Shown here piece by piece: positions 9,501 to 19,175 of a DNA stretch of 26,132 bases. The stretch spans positions 11,487-37,618 of the forward strand of contig VHZZ01001153.1 in NCBI GenBank assembly GCA_009801015.1. The letters are read 5' to 3'. This stretch comes from Silene noctiflora. Lineage: Eukaryota > Streptophyta > Magnoliopsida > Caryophyllales > Caryophyllaceae. Position numbers and translations under genes: made by a program. Below the pieces are notes generated by a model. The model did no database searches. It was not told the origin of the DNA and worked only from the letters and a program-made list of their open reading frames with translations. Numbering within the stretch: position 1 is the stretch's first letter; each line of letters opens with the position of its first letter.

Positions 9501-11996
9501 TGCGCAAGAGTTTTATCTAATCCAAGTCACGTAAAGAAAATCCACGAGTCATACTACCTAATCCTACAAGTGTGACTCTTGTTGTCATTTAATCCCTCAC
9601 TTTATATCTGTTTCAATGGATTTCTACCTCCAAGATGTCCGAAAACTCAGTAGCGACACTCCAATATTCCTAGCTATGAATATCTAAAACATTACACATA
9701 AGCGCATACAACCATGATCCTCAAAAATGATTATATACACTTCTAAAATATTTGCTATCTAATGGAGGGATTGAAGTTTTATATGTATTGTCATGCATAA
9801 GAAACCTTTATACACTAAATCCCAGGAAGGATAAAGATAGAATCGAAAGAAATCATTGCCCTCTTGCAAAAACAAAAGGCCAAGGCTACAGTAGAAATAA
9901 AGTAAGCGCTTTTAATAGAAATCAAACAATGAACTGTGTTAAAAAGATCTCCTGACAATTGCTAATATCCGAGGAAGAAACAGGAAATGTCATTTTTTTA
10001 ATTTGATTCAAGTTAAAAAAAATCATCAACCATTGAATTAAGCACCAAAGGCCAAACAAAAAAAAAGTTTTTGAGTATGGAAGACTCCGTTCAGCCATCA
10101 TTCTCATAGAAGCTTCATCCAGCACTATGCTGGCAATGACACTTTGGTATATCTAGATTCCGAAGAAGACGGTCAGTTTATAGGAAAGCTGTATCATAGA
10201 CCCTCTGTTTTTTTCCCTGATTAAACGTCATCTATGACTATAACTACTAAGTCGGCCAGGAATTCAGAAAACATCTACGGTAACAAATTTAAGATCAAAA
10301 ATTCAATTATCCAACAAGAGCCTCAGTATCACACAAGTCTACCACTTATTGTTGAGGAGGGAAGGGCAGATGATAGGAATCACTTTTCTACAAAAAATTT
10401 CAAAGTTGGAAGAATTTAATTCGATTCATAGAAAGCTTCCATCTCCCCCAACCCAATTTACTAACCAAACAAGGGAGATCATTGCCGCCTCCTTTGATTC
10501 AAATAAGGGTTTAAGGGTTTTGACATGTAACCTACTAGCAAACCCACAAACCTAAACCCCAAAGACAGATTCCCTCGATTTGCTAATATACCAGGTAGCT
10601 CAATGTCCAACCAATACCATCAGAGAGTGTACAGAGTTCCTGCAAGTCACACTATGTACACAAAGCTGGAGTTTCTGTTCACTCAAGTATCAAATTGCTC
10701 ATTTGTTTCTACCAAGAGAACATTACTCCAGTTGATCAAAAACACTTTTTTCCACAATGAATCAACAAGTTGTCAATAACACATTACACTAACAATTGTA
10801 ATCATGTACCAAAATTGCGGAAAGGGGTCAGATCTTTACTTGTATATTAAGTATTAACTACAGAAAACAGAAGCAGCAGCAAATCCACACACCTGAATGA
10901 CCTCGTCAAGCAAGAGAACATGAGAAAAAGGATCCCTTTTCTTAGACAAAACCTTCTGCAAATGCCAAACAGAAACAAGCACAGAATGCAACTCATCCAT
11001 ACACACAGCCATCCTATGCCAAAGTCCATCCTTAGCCTTAGCCCCAGCCCCAAGCTGCGGCGTTCCACTCCTCTGAATCCCCCCTGGTCCAAACCCACCG
11101 CCAGTCCCACCAGAAATAGCCTTCATATCCAAAGCAGCCGCGATACTCCTAATCCCAACACCTTTATACTTAGCCACTAAACCATCAATAGTCCCTCTCA
11201 AATCCCCCAAATTATAAAACACTTGCAACCCACTCCCAATCTCAGCCTGATTAAACCCTTCTAACCCCCTCTCCAAAACCCGAATCCCTTCGCTCCGAAT
11301 CCTAACCCCGGCATCAGCCACCCACCTCATCTCCTCATCAACAACTTCAATCCCACCCAACCCTCCTTCCGCAACCATATCCACAACCTCACGATGCAAC
11401 TGCGCAGCCTTAGCCAAATCCGCAGTAAACGACTCCTTCTCCCCGTCCCCCATCAACCCCCTTAGCTTTCGAGTAAGCCGAAGCACGCGGACGGTACATT
11501 GTAGCAGCTCAGCAGTGGAATGGAGACGGCGGAGGTGGAGAGAGTCCTGCGCAACGGCGCGGCGAGGGACGGAGATCTCGGATCGGAGGTGGGACAGAGT
11601 AGATTGAAGAGAAGTGACGGAGGAGCGGACGACGGAGAGTGCGGTGGAGGTGTGACGGAGGGAAGAGAGTTGGGATAAGAGGTCAGGGTGGCGGGTTAGG
11701 ACTTGGGTACGGAGTTGGGTGTCGAGGAGACGGATGCCGTGGTGTAGACGTTCGGCGGTGGAGGCGGCGGTGCCGGAGGAGAGTGCTTGTGATGAGAATT
11801 GAGTTGATGAAAATGTGGGTGAGAGGAATAATGAGAATATTGGGTCGCCGGCGAAGGTGGCTAATGGGTTATTGTTGTCGTCTGATGGTGGCGATGTGGT
11901 GGTTGTGACGGTGGTGGGGTCTTTGAAGGTGGGGAGTTTTTGGAGAGGTGATCGAAGAGGGTGATGCTGTTGTTGCATTGTTGCTGGGGATGACAT
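6576..11996 (-). CDS. COG5: Conserved oligomeric Golgi complex subunit 5 (COG5)
   Basis: A subunit of lobe B of the COG tethering complex, which handles retrograde vesicle traffic within the Golgi and thus retention of glycosylation enzymes. Three exons on the minus strand (11996-10893, 8519-8046, 7517-6576) give 839 aa, close to the roughly 830 aa known for Arabidopsis COG5. All junctions are phase 0. The N-terminus is low complexity (Thr/Pro/Asn, residues 1-45). The COG5 N-terminal region starts near residue 49 (AGDPIFSLFLSPTFSS) and is followed by helical coiled-coil-like sequence to about 250. A Gly-rich linker lies near 296-306. The helical C-terminal two thirds contain VWEAFVKSFASQMKSAF and VRPLSESGKLRMARDMAELE, which I recognise from plant COG5. 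Intron 1 is 2373 bp and intron 2 is 528 bp. Intron 2 starts with GC rather than GT (CAG|GCAAGT). No frame damage is seen. Confidence 0.95.
7518..8045 (-). other. COG5 intron 2, GC-AG type
   Basis: The donor on the minus strand is CAG|GCAAGT at 8045 and the acceptor is ACTGCAG at 7518. Codons on each side (GAATATCAG and ATATCTACTGGA) join in phase 0 to give EYQ-ISTGPE, which matches plant COG5. No nearby GT keeps this junction. Degenerate GGTCA-rich sequence fills about 7680-7890. Confidence 0.85.
8520..10892 (-). other. COG5 intron 1 (2373 bp)
   Basis: The donor is ATTCAG|GTGTGT at 10892 and the acceptor is TTTTTAG at 8520, both canonical. It contains the Stowaway-like MITE at 8950-9208. The remainder is AT-rich with only short ORFs (for example 9752-9955, 10234-10419) that show no recognisable protein similarity. 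Confidence 0.85.
8950..9208. mobile_element. Degenerate Stowaway-like MITE
   Basis: The left end, TA followed by CCGCCTCAGTCCATCC and then TTTATATTGTCCC, is an imperfect inverted match of the right end, GGGACAATATGAACGGGA followed by AGAGAGAGTA. The terminal sequence resembles the Stowaway consensus CTCCCTCCGT, and TA dinucleotides flank both ends as expected for the Tc1/mariner superfamily. At 259 bp it has no coding capacity. It is divergent, so probably an old insertion. It sits in COG5 intron 1. Confidence 0.55.
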
Positions 11997-12069
11997 TGTC
12001 GTTTTGATTTGATTTGAATTGATTTAGGGTTTTGATTGTGGATGATCGGATTTGTTCATCGTCAAGCTC

Positions 12070-12210
12070 CAACAATGGCGAATGGCGATCTTCAATTTGT
12101 CACTTGTGAGGGTGATTTTGATTTACTTCTTCAACAATGGCAAATGGCGATTTTCAATTCCGTCTTTTTTACTACATCGAGTTGGTCACAACTCACAACT
12201 CACAACTCAG
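12070..12210. repeat. Short direct repeats in the COG5 5' flank
   Basis: A 28-bp motif beginning CAACAATGGC and containing AATGGCGAT occurs at 12070 and again, with two differences, at 12132. The two starts are 62 bp apart. Just downstream the 8-bp unit CACAACTC is tandemly repeated three times at 12187-12210. The first copies lie within about 75-200 bp of the COG5 start codon, in its probable 5' UTR/promoter. Confidence 0.85.
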
Positions 12211-12448
12211 TACTCGGTATAGTCAGTCACGCCTGTTATACGGGCCGAGCGGGTTGTCATATGTCATAAGGACCGAGTCGCTTATATGAGTCACAACTTG
12301 GGTCGGTGTCATACTGGAGTCGGATCTAGATAGATTCCTTTTATAGCAGATCCGACCCATTGGCCATTGGTACAGGGTCTTCAGGATCCATGTCAAATCT
12401 TGGATTCCTTGTTGTCCCTAAATCTATTACTCCTAAATCAAAATCAGT

Positions 12449-12673
12449 CCACCTTTATTTTTATTTTTTTAAGAACTAGATTTATATTTTATTCAATAAT
12501 CGAAACTGAAACAAGATCGGTAGCAACAACGTCCGCTATAATTTCAGGACACATATCCACCCACACCCGGGTTGAAAAATCTAAAGGCATAACATGTGCC
12601 ATAAGATCTAATATCTCCCTCCCAACATTTCCAAGATAGTTTAGAGGAAGAGAGCTTGATTCCACCCTTATTT
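12449..12673 (-). mobile_element. 5'-truncated LINE fragment with A-rich tail and 12-bp target-site duplication
   Basis: On the minus strand an open frame from about 12657 to the stop at 12489 encodes a peptide (REILDLMAHVMPLDF, then VWVDMCPEIIADVVATDL). It resembles the RNase H-like C-terminus of plant LINE polyproteins (AH-LA ... VW---CP--). Immediately 3' is an A-rich tail (CTTAAAAAAATAAA). The insert is bracketed by CCACCTTTATTT (12449-12460) and CCACCCTTATTT (12662-12673), 11 of 12 identical, a good target-site duplication. Together these fit an L1-type insertion of about 200 bp, heavily 5'-truncated at birth. Family similarity is from memory; tail and duplication are seen directly. Confidence 0.65.
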
Positions 12674-13312
12674 ACTTAACTCTTAATCACTATTTTTTGT
12701 TTTGGTGAAAAGAAGCCGCCAAAAAAAAAAAAAGAAGCGGGATACAAGTATATTACCTAAGTGGAAATAAACTACACTACTCTCGATTTTTCAAAACCCT
12801 TCATCAGTGTTTCGAAGATTACTCTCTTCTCAATTCTCACTCGGCCACTCTTCATCGCCATTGACCATCATTGTTCACTGGGATTCATGCTATTAATCAT
12901 CATTTTCTCACGTGGAATAACTCGAACAAAATAAACAAAAGCAAATACAATAGCAAACTCAAATTAAAGGCTTTGATCAACAAAGAAGAAGTAAAGACGA
13001 TCAAAAAATGAAATTCTCACCTTTACATTAAAAAGTATAAAACGGTCTTTTGATGGTTTTTGTAATAAAAATTTCAAAAAATTATACATGACGATAACCA
13101 GTAATAATAGACATGTTTAAGTTGTTTGATCTTTACTATTATTGAGTCCTGAACTCAACCGTTCTCAATCTAAAACCCGACTTTATCCCTTGAGAGTTTT
13201 AAACATCTTTCCACACAATACGTTATATCACCAATACGTCATATCGCCAATATCGACAAATCAAAAACTGAATCCAAAGTTGAGACCTATAATGTCGTCT
13301 TGAAAATCATAA

Positions 13313-16068
13313 TCAAGGAGCATCACTTGGTATAGAAAACCTCTTATATTGGATATCGTCGATCAAACGATTCAATTGGTTATAGGATGAACCAACTTGA
13401 CTTACGGCAAGTGCAGCCGACTTAGCCATACAATCTACCTTTCTTAGGAATTCATCTTTACGGGTGTCCATGAGATCTTTGATCATCGTCTCAATCATGT
13501 GTCGACTGCAAGTATCCTTCATGTCGAGCCCAATATTCCAAACCTCACTCACAAGCCTACTATTCACCTGTTGATCAAAAGTGAAAGGCCAACAAATCAT
13601 GGGCACACCTTCTACAATACTCTCCAAAGTCGAGTTCCACCCACTTTGAGTCAAAAACCCGCCAACCGCTCTATGTTTTAAGACTTCCTCCTGTGGAGCC
13701 CACTCGACTATCCAACCTCGTTCTTTTGTACCCGCCAAAACTTCATCTGAAATCTTGAGCTGGGCCTCGTCTACAACGTCAATCACCGAATTTGGCCTCC
13801 TAACCCAGAGAAATCTTGTCCCGCTATTCACCAATCCATGCCAAAACTCGAACAACTGGTCTTTCGTCATGAACGCTAGGCTTCCAATACTAACAAATAG
13901 GACCGATTTTGAGGGTTGAGCATCAAGCCATGTCAAGCAACTTCTATCTTCCTGCCATAAACTATTCGAGGATGACAGGAGCGTATAGACACTTTCAGAT
14001 GGTTCTTGTTCAAGTCGAGTCATGAGGTTTAGGTGTAGAGGACCGACGGTGTACAAGTTAGGACTTAGCGGATGCATGTGAGAGAGCAATTCACCTTCAA
14101 GATCATCGAATGTATTGAGAATGTGGCCTTGAGCGGCTGAATAATGTTGAGCTTCTTTAAGAATAAGTTGAGCAACTGGTTTGTTTGGATCATAATCTCG
14201 GCAAAAGGTTGGAAGATCACGACGTCTCAAGTAAGTTTCCATCCCTGGTACGCTTGTTACCAGTGCATCCATATCGTCCCCTGCATTCAGCAACAAATTA
14301 GAAATTTGACATTGTTTATGATGCAACTCTGCAGTAGAATCACAACTCTGAAGAGACGGTTTTCTTTTATGTTACAGAAACTCGATCAGTCTGTGTGAAA
14401 GTAGAAACAAAGCCAGTTTAAATACCAAGGGATGAAGGTTCAGGCATGTGATATATCGTCACCTGGTGTTCCGGTCTTGCATTAGTTCTTGTTGGGCATT
14501 GAGTAGTGCAGTGAAAGTGTACTAGTACTGAGTCACACCAGTTATGTACACTATTCGTATTAGAGTACGTGGTTGGTCCAACCTTCAAGGCACACGCTAG
14601 GAAAGCCGTATTTCTTCATCAAAATATTTTTGACACTAAAAATCCATTTATTGATCATGAAATACTTTCGGTACTAAAAATCCGTTGATGTCAAACACTT
14701 GTGAGGTAGTAACGCTCAACCACTGTGCGGCCAAAAACTTGCAAAGTTATACATAGATAGGCAGGCAAGACTCTCCATCAAAACCGGTTCGTCAAACCTT
14801 TAATTTCTTAAGAAAAACCGTCCCTCAAATGTGGCAACTTATAATAAACGAGTATCTATTCACCTCTAATTTAAAATTGTGTAATTCACATCAAAGCCTT
14901 CCTTGTAACTTCATACAACAACGGAAAAGATATACTTAAGTTGACGGACAGTGATGCTTTGAAAAGATCAAATAATTGACTCCGTGAACGATAATCAAGG
15001 ATTTCTTTACAATTCACTCCTTTTCACTACACAGGATCATGATCATGTTCTCTTCCTTTTGAAGGAATAATCCTTTCATGTGTGAGGGCTCTAAAAAGGT
15101 CAGAGGTATGTCAAAATTGGGATAAAAACGAGAGAATAGGTCAAAAATCGGAGAACAGTTAGGTAAAGATTATGGAAAAAAAACGACAGCGTTTAGCAGC
15201 CCCCCTGCTAGATGCTAAACCATATACAATACATACACCATCATACTTTGCCAGTAAGATAGATGATCTTCGCCGGTATGTATAGCTTCTGTACATAGTA
15301 CTAACTTAAAAATCGTTACATAGTAAACAGAGTACTAACTTGAAAATGTTAAACTGTTAGTACTATGTTTAACATTTTCAAGTTAGCGTTGGTAAACGAT
15401 TTTAGGTGATCAGCGGGTTAGAAGAAGAGACGCAACATGATAAGATAGATGATTTTCGCCGGTAGGTATACTTTCTGTACATAGAATTAAGAGAATAGAA
15501 ATAGCAATAGAAACAGACCAGGAAAAGGAAGGTCTCCAGCATGAAGCATCTTAGGAACACAGAGACAAGTCCATAGACCACATGGACTAACTGTGTCAAA
15601 GTAAACAAGGGGCACTCGTATCTCTTTAGCCACATCCGCCATGAACCAGAATAAGCCATCAGCTATAACACACGTCACCGGCTTACAACCCGGTCCAGCC
15701 GAGCCATTAGCCAGCAACTCCCGCAGACGGCTGCTTGCGGTCTGGGCCTGGACCCCAAGGCAGTTGGTAATGTCAGCTATCTGCAAGGCCCCGCGTGGGT
15801 TCTCGAACGAGCCGAACCCATCAGGCACAGTTGCAAACTCAAAACGAGGCCCGAAACGGGCCAGGCGAGCAGCTGCAGGGGAGTGGAGGTCGAGTCGGTG
15901 CTGAATGAATTCTGTGTTGAGGAAGGTGACAGCAACAGCGGTTTGACTGAGGGATAGGATGAGCTCGGCTAGCTTGAGCATGCAGTTGACTGGACCTTGG
16001 ATCGGTAAGGGGAATATAACTACGTGCGCGGTAACTTCATTGGAGGCATCATCTGGTAGCATCTCCAT
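13313..16068 (-). CDS. UDP-glycosyltransferase, UGT85/UGT709-like (copy A)
   Basis: A family 1 plant glycosyltransferase (GT-B fold) expected to move a sugar, probably glucose, from UDP-sugar to a small molecule; the acceptor is unknown. Two exons on the minus strand, 16068-15519 (550 nt) and 14280-13313 (968 nt), encode 505 aa. The intron is phase 1, 1238 bp, GT-AG, and splits Gly184. The N-terminal acceptor domain has HVVIFPLPIQGPVN, where the usual catalytic His of QGHxxP is Pro26; the partner Asp (IADGLF, Asp137) is present. The 44-residue PSPG box starts at WAPQ (Trp377) and ends DQ (Gln420, usual for glucose donors). Position 19 of the box, normally the His of HCGWNS, is Gln395 (codon at 13648-13646). 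It is a tandem copy of the gene at 19175-16560. The frame is intact, but two key residues are unusual, so activity may be altered or lost. Confidence 0.9.
15191..15220. repeat. Short perfect hairpin
   Basis: GTTTAGCA (15191-15198) and TGCTAAAC (15213-15220) are perfect inverted repeats around a C-rich spacer. This may be the remnant of a foldback or MITE end. Confidence 0.75.
15254..15486. repeat. Imperfect direct repeat flanking a foldback
   Basis: A block containing AAGATAGATGAT, CGCCGGTA and TTTCTGTACATAG-type words occurs near 15254-15300 and again near 15439-15486, with about a dozen differences. The 20-bp perfect inverted repeat lies between the copies. The layout could be a small element with terminal direct repeats or a local duplication. 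Confidence 0.7.
15335..15386. repeat. Perfect 20-bp inverted repeat (stem-loop)
   Basis: CTAACTTGAAAATGTTAAAC at 15335-15354 is the exact reverse complement of 15367-15386, with a 12-base spacer. A weaker outer complementarity continues (AAAAATCGTT near 15310 with AACGATTTT near 15395). It lies within the intron of UGT copy A and would form a strong hairpin in the pre-mRNA. Confidence 0.95.
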
Positions 16069-16559
16069 ATATTCTTGTCTTGCACTCTTGCTATGTTCTA
16101 GTCTAACTTTATAAGCTTCTCTGCCCTGTTATTTATAAATTACACTTGCCCAGTCATTTCTTTGACAAGGTCTATAGTAGCTTAATTTTATAAGCTTCTA
16201 AATCTTCTGCCATCTTATAAAAATATTTTATTGCAGAAAAGACAATCAAGGGGTCCAACAGATACAACAATATTTTATTGCATTGGTCAATACTCTACTC
16301 ATTCAAAGTTCATAATGGAAAAATAGAAATATTCTAAAGGAGTTAAAACAAACATGTAAAGTATTAGGTATATATGTGTTTTTTTTTTATATATGTCTTA
16401 ACCACTGCTCATTAATAAATCGGAAACTCGATTCTAACCCTTAGTAATGGGCAGTTATTCTTGCACAATTTAAAATGGACTTGGTACCTTTGGCCAATTC
16501 TCAACCGATCAAAAACTAAACCAAAAGGTAACTCCTACAATGACAGCTTGAAAACATAC
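16069..16559. other. Promoter of UGT copy A and 3' flank of UGT copy B
   Basis: This 491-bp spacer lies between the two tandem genes. Near the copy A start it resembles the corresponding region of copy B (CTTGCTATGTT and ATAAGCTT words). A TATA-like ATTTATAAAT (plus strand near 16131-16140) lies about 65-70 bp upstream of the copy A start. No other feature is seen. Confidence 0.5.
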
Positions 16560-19175
16560 TCAATGAGCATTACTTGGTATTGCAAACCTCTTAAATTTGA
16601 TGTCGTCGATCAAACGATTCAATTGATTATAGGATGAACCACCTGGACCAACGGCCTGTGCAGCCAACTTAGCCATACAATCTACCTTTTTTAAGAACTC
16701 CTCCTTACGGGTTCCCATAAGATCTTTGACCATCGTCTCAATAACAACCCGATTGCAATTATCCTTCATGTCCAGCCCCATCTTCCAAACCTCACTCACA
16801 AGCCTACTATTCACTTGTTGATCGACAAAGAAAGGCCAACAAATCATAGGCACACCTTCCACAATACTCTCCAAGGTCGAGTTCCATCCACTATGAGTCA
16901 AAAACCCACCAATTGCCCTATGTTTTAAGACCGCCTCTTGTGGGACCCAACTCACTATCAGACCTCTTTCTTTTGTACCCGTCAAAACATCATCTGAAAT
17001 ATCCAATTGGTCCTCGTCCACAATGTCAATTACCGAATTTGGCCTCCTAACCCATAGAAATCTCACCCCGCTGTTCACCAATCCATGCCAAAATTCGACT
17101 AATTGCTCTTTCATCATGAATGCTAGGCTTCCAATACTGACAAATAGGACCGATTTTGAGGGTTGAGCATCAAGCCATGTCAAGCAACTTCTATCTTCTT
17201 GCCATATATTATTCGAGAATGACAGGGGTGAATCCACATTATCAGATTGTTTTTGTTCAAGTCGAGTCATGAGGTTTAGGTGGAGAGGACCGACGGTGTA
17301 CATGTTAGGACTAAATGGACGCATATGAGAGAGCAATTCACCTTCAAGATCATCAAATGTATTGAGAATGTGGCCTTGAGCGCTTGAATAATATTGAGCT
17401 TCTTTAAGAAAAAGTTGAATGACTTGGTCGTTTGGATCATAATCTCGGCATAAGCTTGGAAGATCACGGCATCTTAAGTAAGTTTCCATCCCAGGTATGC
17501 TTGTTACCAATGCATCTAGGTCATCCCCTGCATTCGGCAAAATTAGATATTTGACATTGTTTATGATGCAACTCAACAGAGAAATATTTTTTTAAAGATA
17601 ACACTGATGTTTATATTATTATAAGTGTTGATCTGAAATCATTAATAATGATCACCTAGATGCGGTATAAATGTAGACAATACATTCTCACTTTGGTTCT
17701 GTGGTTCCAATTGGACAACAAAACATACCCAAAATAGAAATTATGCAACTGTAACAGCCCACCGAACCAGGAAAAGTGAATAATCACAACTTACAAGGTA
17801 CTGTATTAGAGCATCTTTTTACAAGATCCGGTCACACACATACAGTGATACAACTTATTCATGACAGGACAATGATATTCAAAAAATTTACATAGGTTTG
17901 ATCCGCTAACCCATCCTAAACCCAATAGTATTGCTTGCCGATGAGTCACAAGGTCAATGTTAAGCCAGGCCAGCAGCCAATTCATGCTCAGCGTTTGATC
18001 GCCTCTCATCCAAAAATATGAATATCACTGAGGAACATTCGTTCTAACTTCACAAAAGAACTAAAGAAATACTCAATGGTTGATTGACTGTAATTGCCTT
18101 GAAAAAGTCAAATATTCAGCTATATACTATCGTAATTAGCCAACCATCAACATAGACCATAATGGCCTATATTTAGCAAGATACCAGTTAATAAAAAGAG
18201 CAAAGGAATAGCACCACTGAAGAAAGACCACAAACATATATGGCTATATACCAGACATTACCCCAAATCTTCACTGGCAAACGAAACAATTTTGCTACTC
18301 ATAGTCAACCATCATCTTACCCTAGTTTAGGATACAAAGAAACTATTTTTCGTACCACAGTTTTTAGCTCATTTTAAAATTATGCATAATTTCACATTCC
18401 GCTACATCCTTTATTTTCCAATGGCCACATAATATACTTAAAAATAAATATATAAAAGTTTAATGGTTATTTAGCCGTAGGTAATGGTCTACTAAAAAAA
18501 CTAGTATATTTAAATGAGAAACAACTACTCGTATGTGACAAAGGGACAGATAGTTATCCCTAATGTACATACAGTATAAATTTGTACACAGAAAAGAAAA
18601 AAAAAAAGTAGAAGTTGAAAGTGACCTGGAAAAGGAAGGTCCCCAGCTTGAAGCATCTTAGGCAAACAAAGATAAGTCCAAAGACCACAAGGGCTAAAAG
18701 TCTCAAAGTAAACAAGGGGCAATCCAATCTCCTTAGCCACATCAGACATGAACCAAAAGAATCCATCTGCTATAATACATGTCACTGGCTTACGGCGCGG
18801 ACCAGCCGAACCGTAAACCAGCAGCTCCCTCAGCAGGCTGTCAGTAGCTTGCGCCTGGCCCCCCAGGTAGTTTGTTATGTCGGCTAGCTGCTGACCGCCG
18901 CGGGAGTTCTCGTACGGGCCAAGACCGTCGGGTACAGTCTCGAACCCAAAGCAGGGTCCGAAACGGGAGAGGCGGGAAGGGGCAGGGGAGTGGAGGTCGA
19001 GCAGGTGTTGGATGAACTCGCTGTTGATGAAGGTGACGGAAATGGTGCCTCGGCTAAGGGAGAGGATGAGCTCAGCTAATTTGAGCATGCAGTTCACTGG
19101 GCCTTGGATAGGTAAGGGGAATATTACAACATGTGGGGTCACCTCATTGGAAATATCATTTAATAGTTTCTCCAT
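16560..19175 (-). CDS. UDP-glycosyltransferase, UGT85/UGT709-like (copy B)
   Basis: Close paralogue of copy A with the same gene structure: exons 19175-18626 (550 nt) and 17527-16560 (968 nt), 505 aa, one phase 1 intron of 1098 bp. The acceptor domain again has QGPVN with Pro26 (codon at 19100-19098) where the catalytic His is usual, and keeps the Asp of IADGFF. The PSPG box starts WVPQEAVLKH, retains the conserved His in THSGWNS (codon at 16895-16893) and ends in DQ, so donor binding looks normal. The domain order is the usual N-terminal acceptor half, linker and C-terminal donor half. It is expected to act in the cytosol on a small-molecule acceptor that the sequence does not reveal. The extension beyond the donor site (HFQLLLFF) is intron, not protein. 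Similarity to iridoid-type glucosyltransferases is a family resemblance only. Confidence 0.92.
17528..18625 (-). other. Intron of UGT copy B (1098 bp)
   Basis: The donor is CCAG|GTCACT and the acceptor GAATGCAG. It is AT-rich. The short ORF at 17806-18009 has no recognisable similarity. I see no clear element in it. Confidence 0.8.

Larger units (their letters stand above)
11997..13312. other. Intergenic region between COG5 and the first UGT
   Basis: It holds the COG5 5' flank with short direct repeats (12070-12210), a degenerate GAC/GGTC-rich stretch (about 12240-12365), a truncated LINE (12461-12661), a 13-base A run near 12721, and a 16-bp tandem duplication (CAATACGTTATATCAC and CAATACGTCATATCGC) at 13216-13247. 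The last ~55 bp before 13313 resemble the 3' flank of the second UGT. No functional gene is seen. Confidence 0.5.
14281..15518 (-). other. Intron of UGT copy A, with foldback and duplicated blocks
   Basis: A 1238-bp intron with donor CTG|GTCTGT and acceptor GAATGCAG. The bases next to the acceptor resemble those of the other UGT intron (CATTGTTTATGATGCAACTC in both on the plus strand). The donor-proximal part contains a perfect 20-bp inverted repeat (15335-15386), a smaller hairpin (15191-15220), and a direct duplication of about 40 bp (15258 and 15442). Confidence 0.8.

Noticed and set aside
10847..11908. Several ORFs on both strands over COG5 exon 1
   Set aside because: They are other-frame shadows of the GC-rich COG5 coding exon.
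12367..12639. 90-codon plus-strand ORF
   Set aside because: It is the antisense of the LINE fragment plus flanking sequence; the minus-strand reading is the meaningful one.
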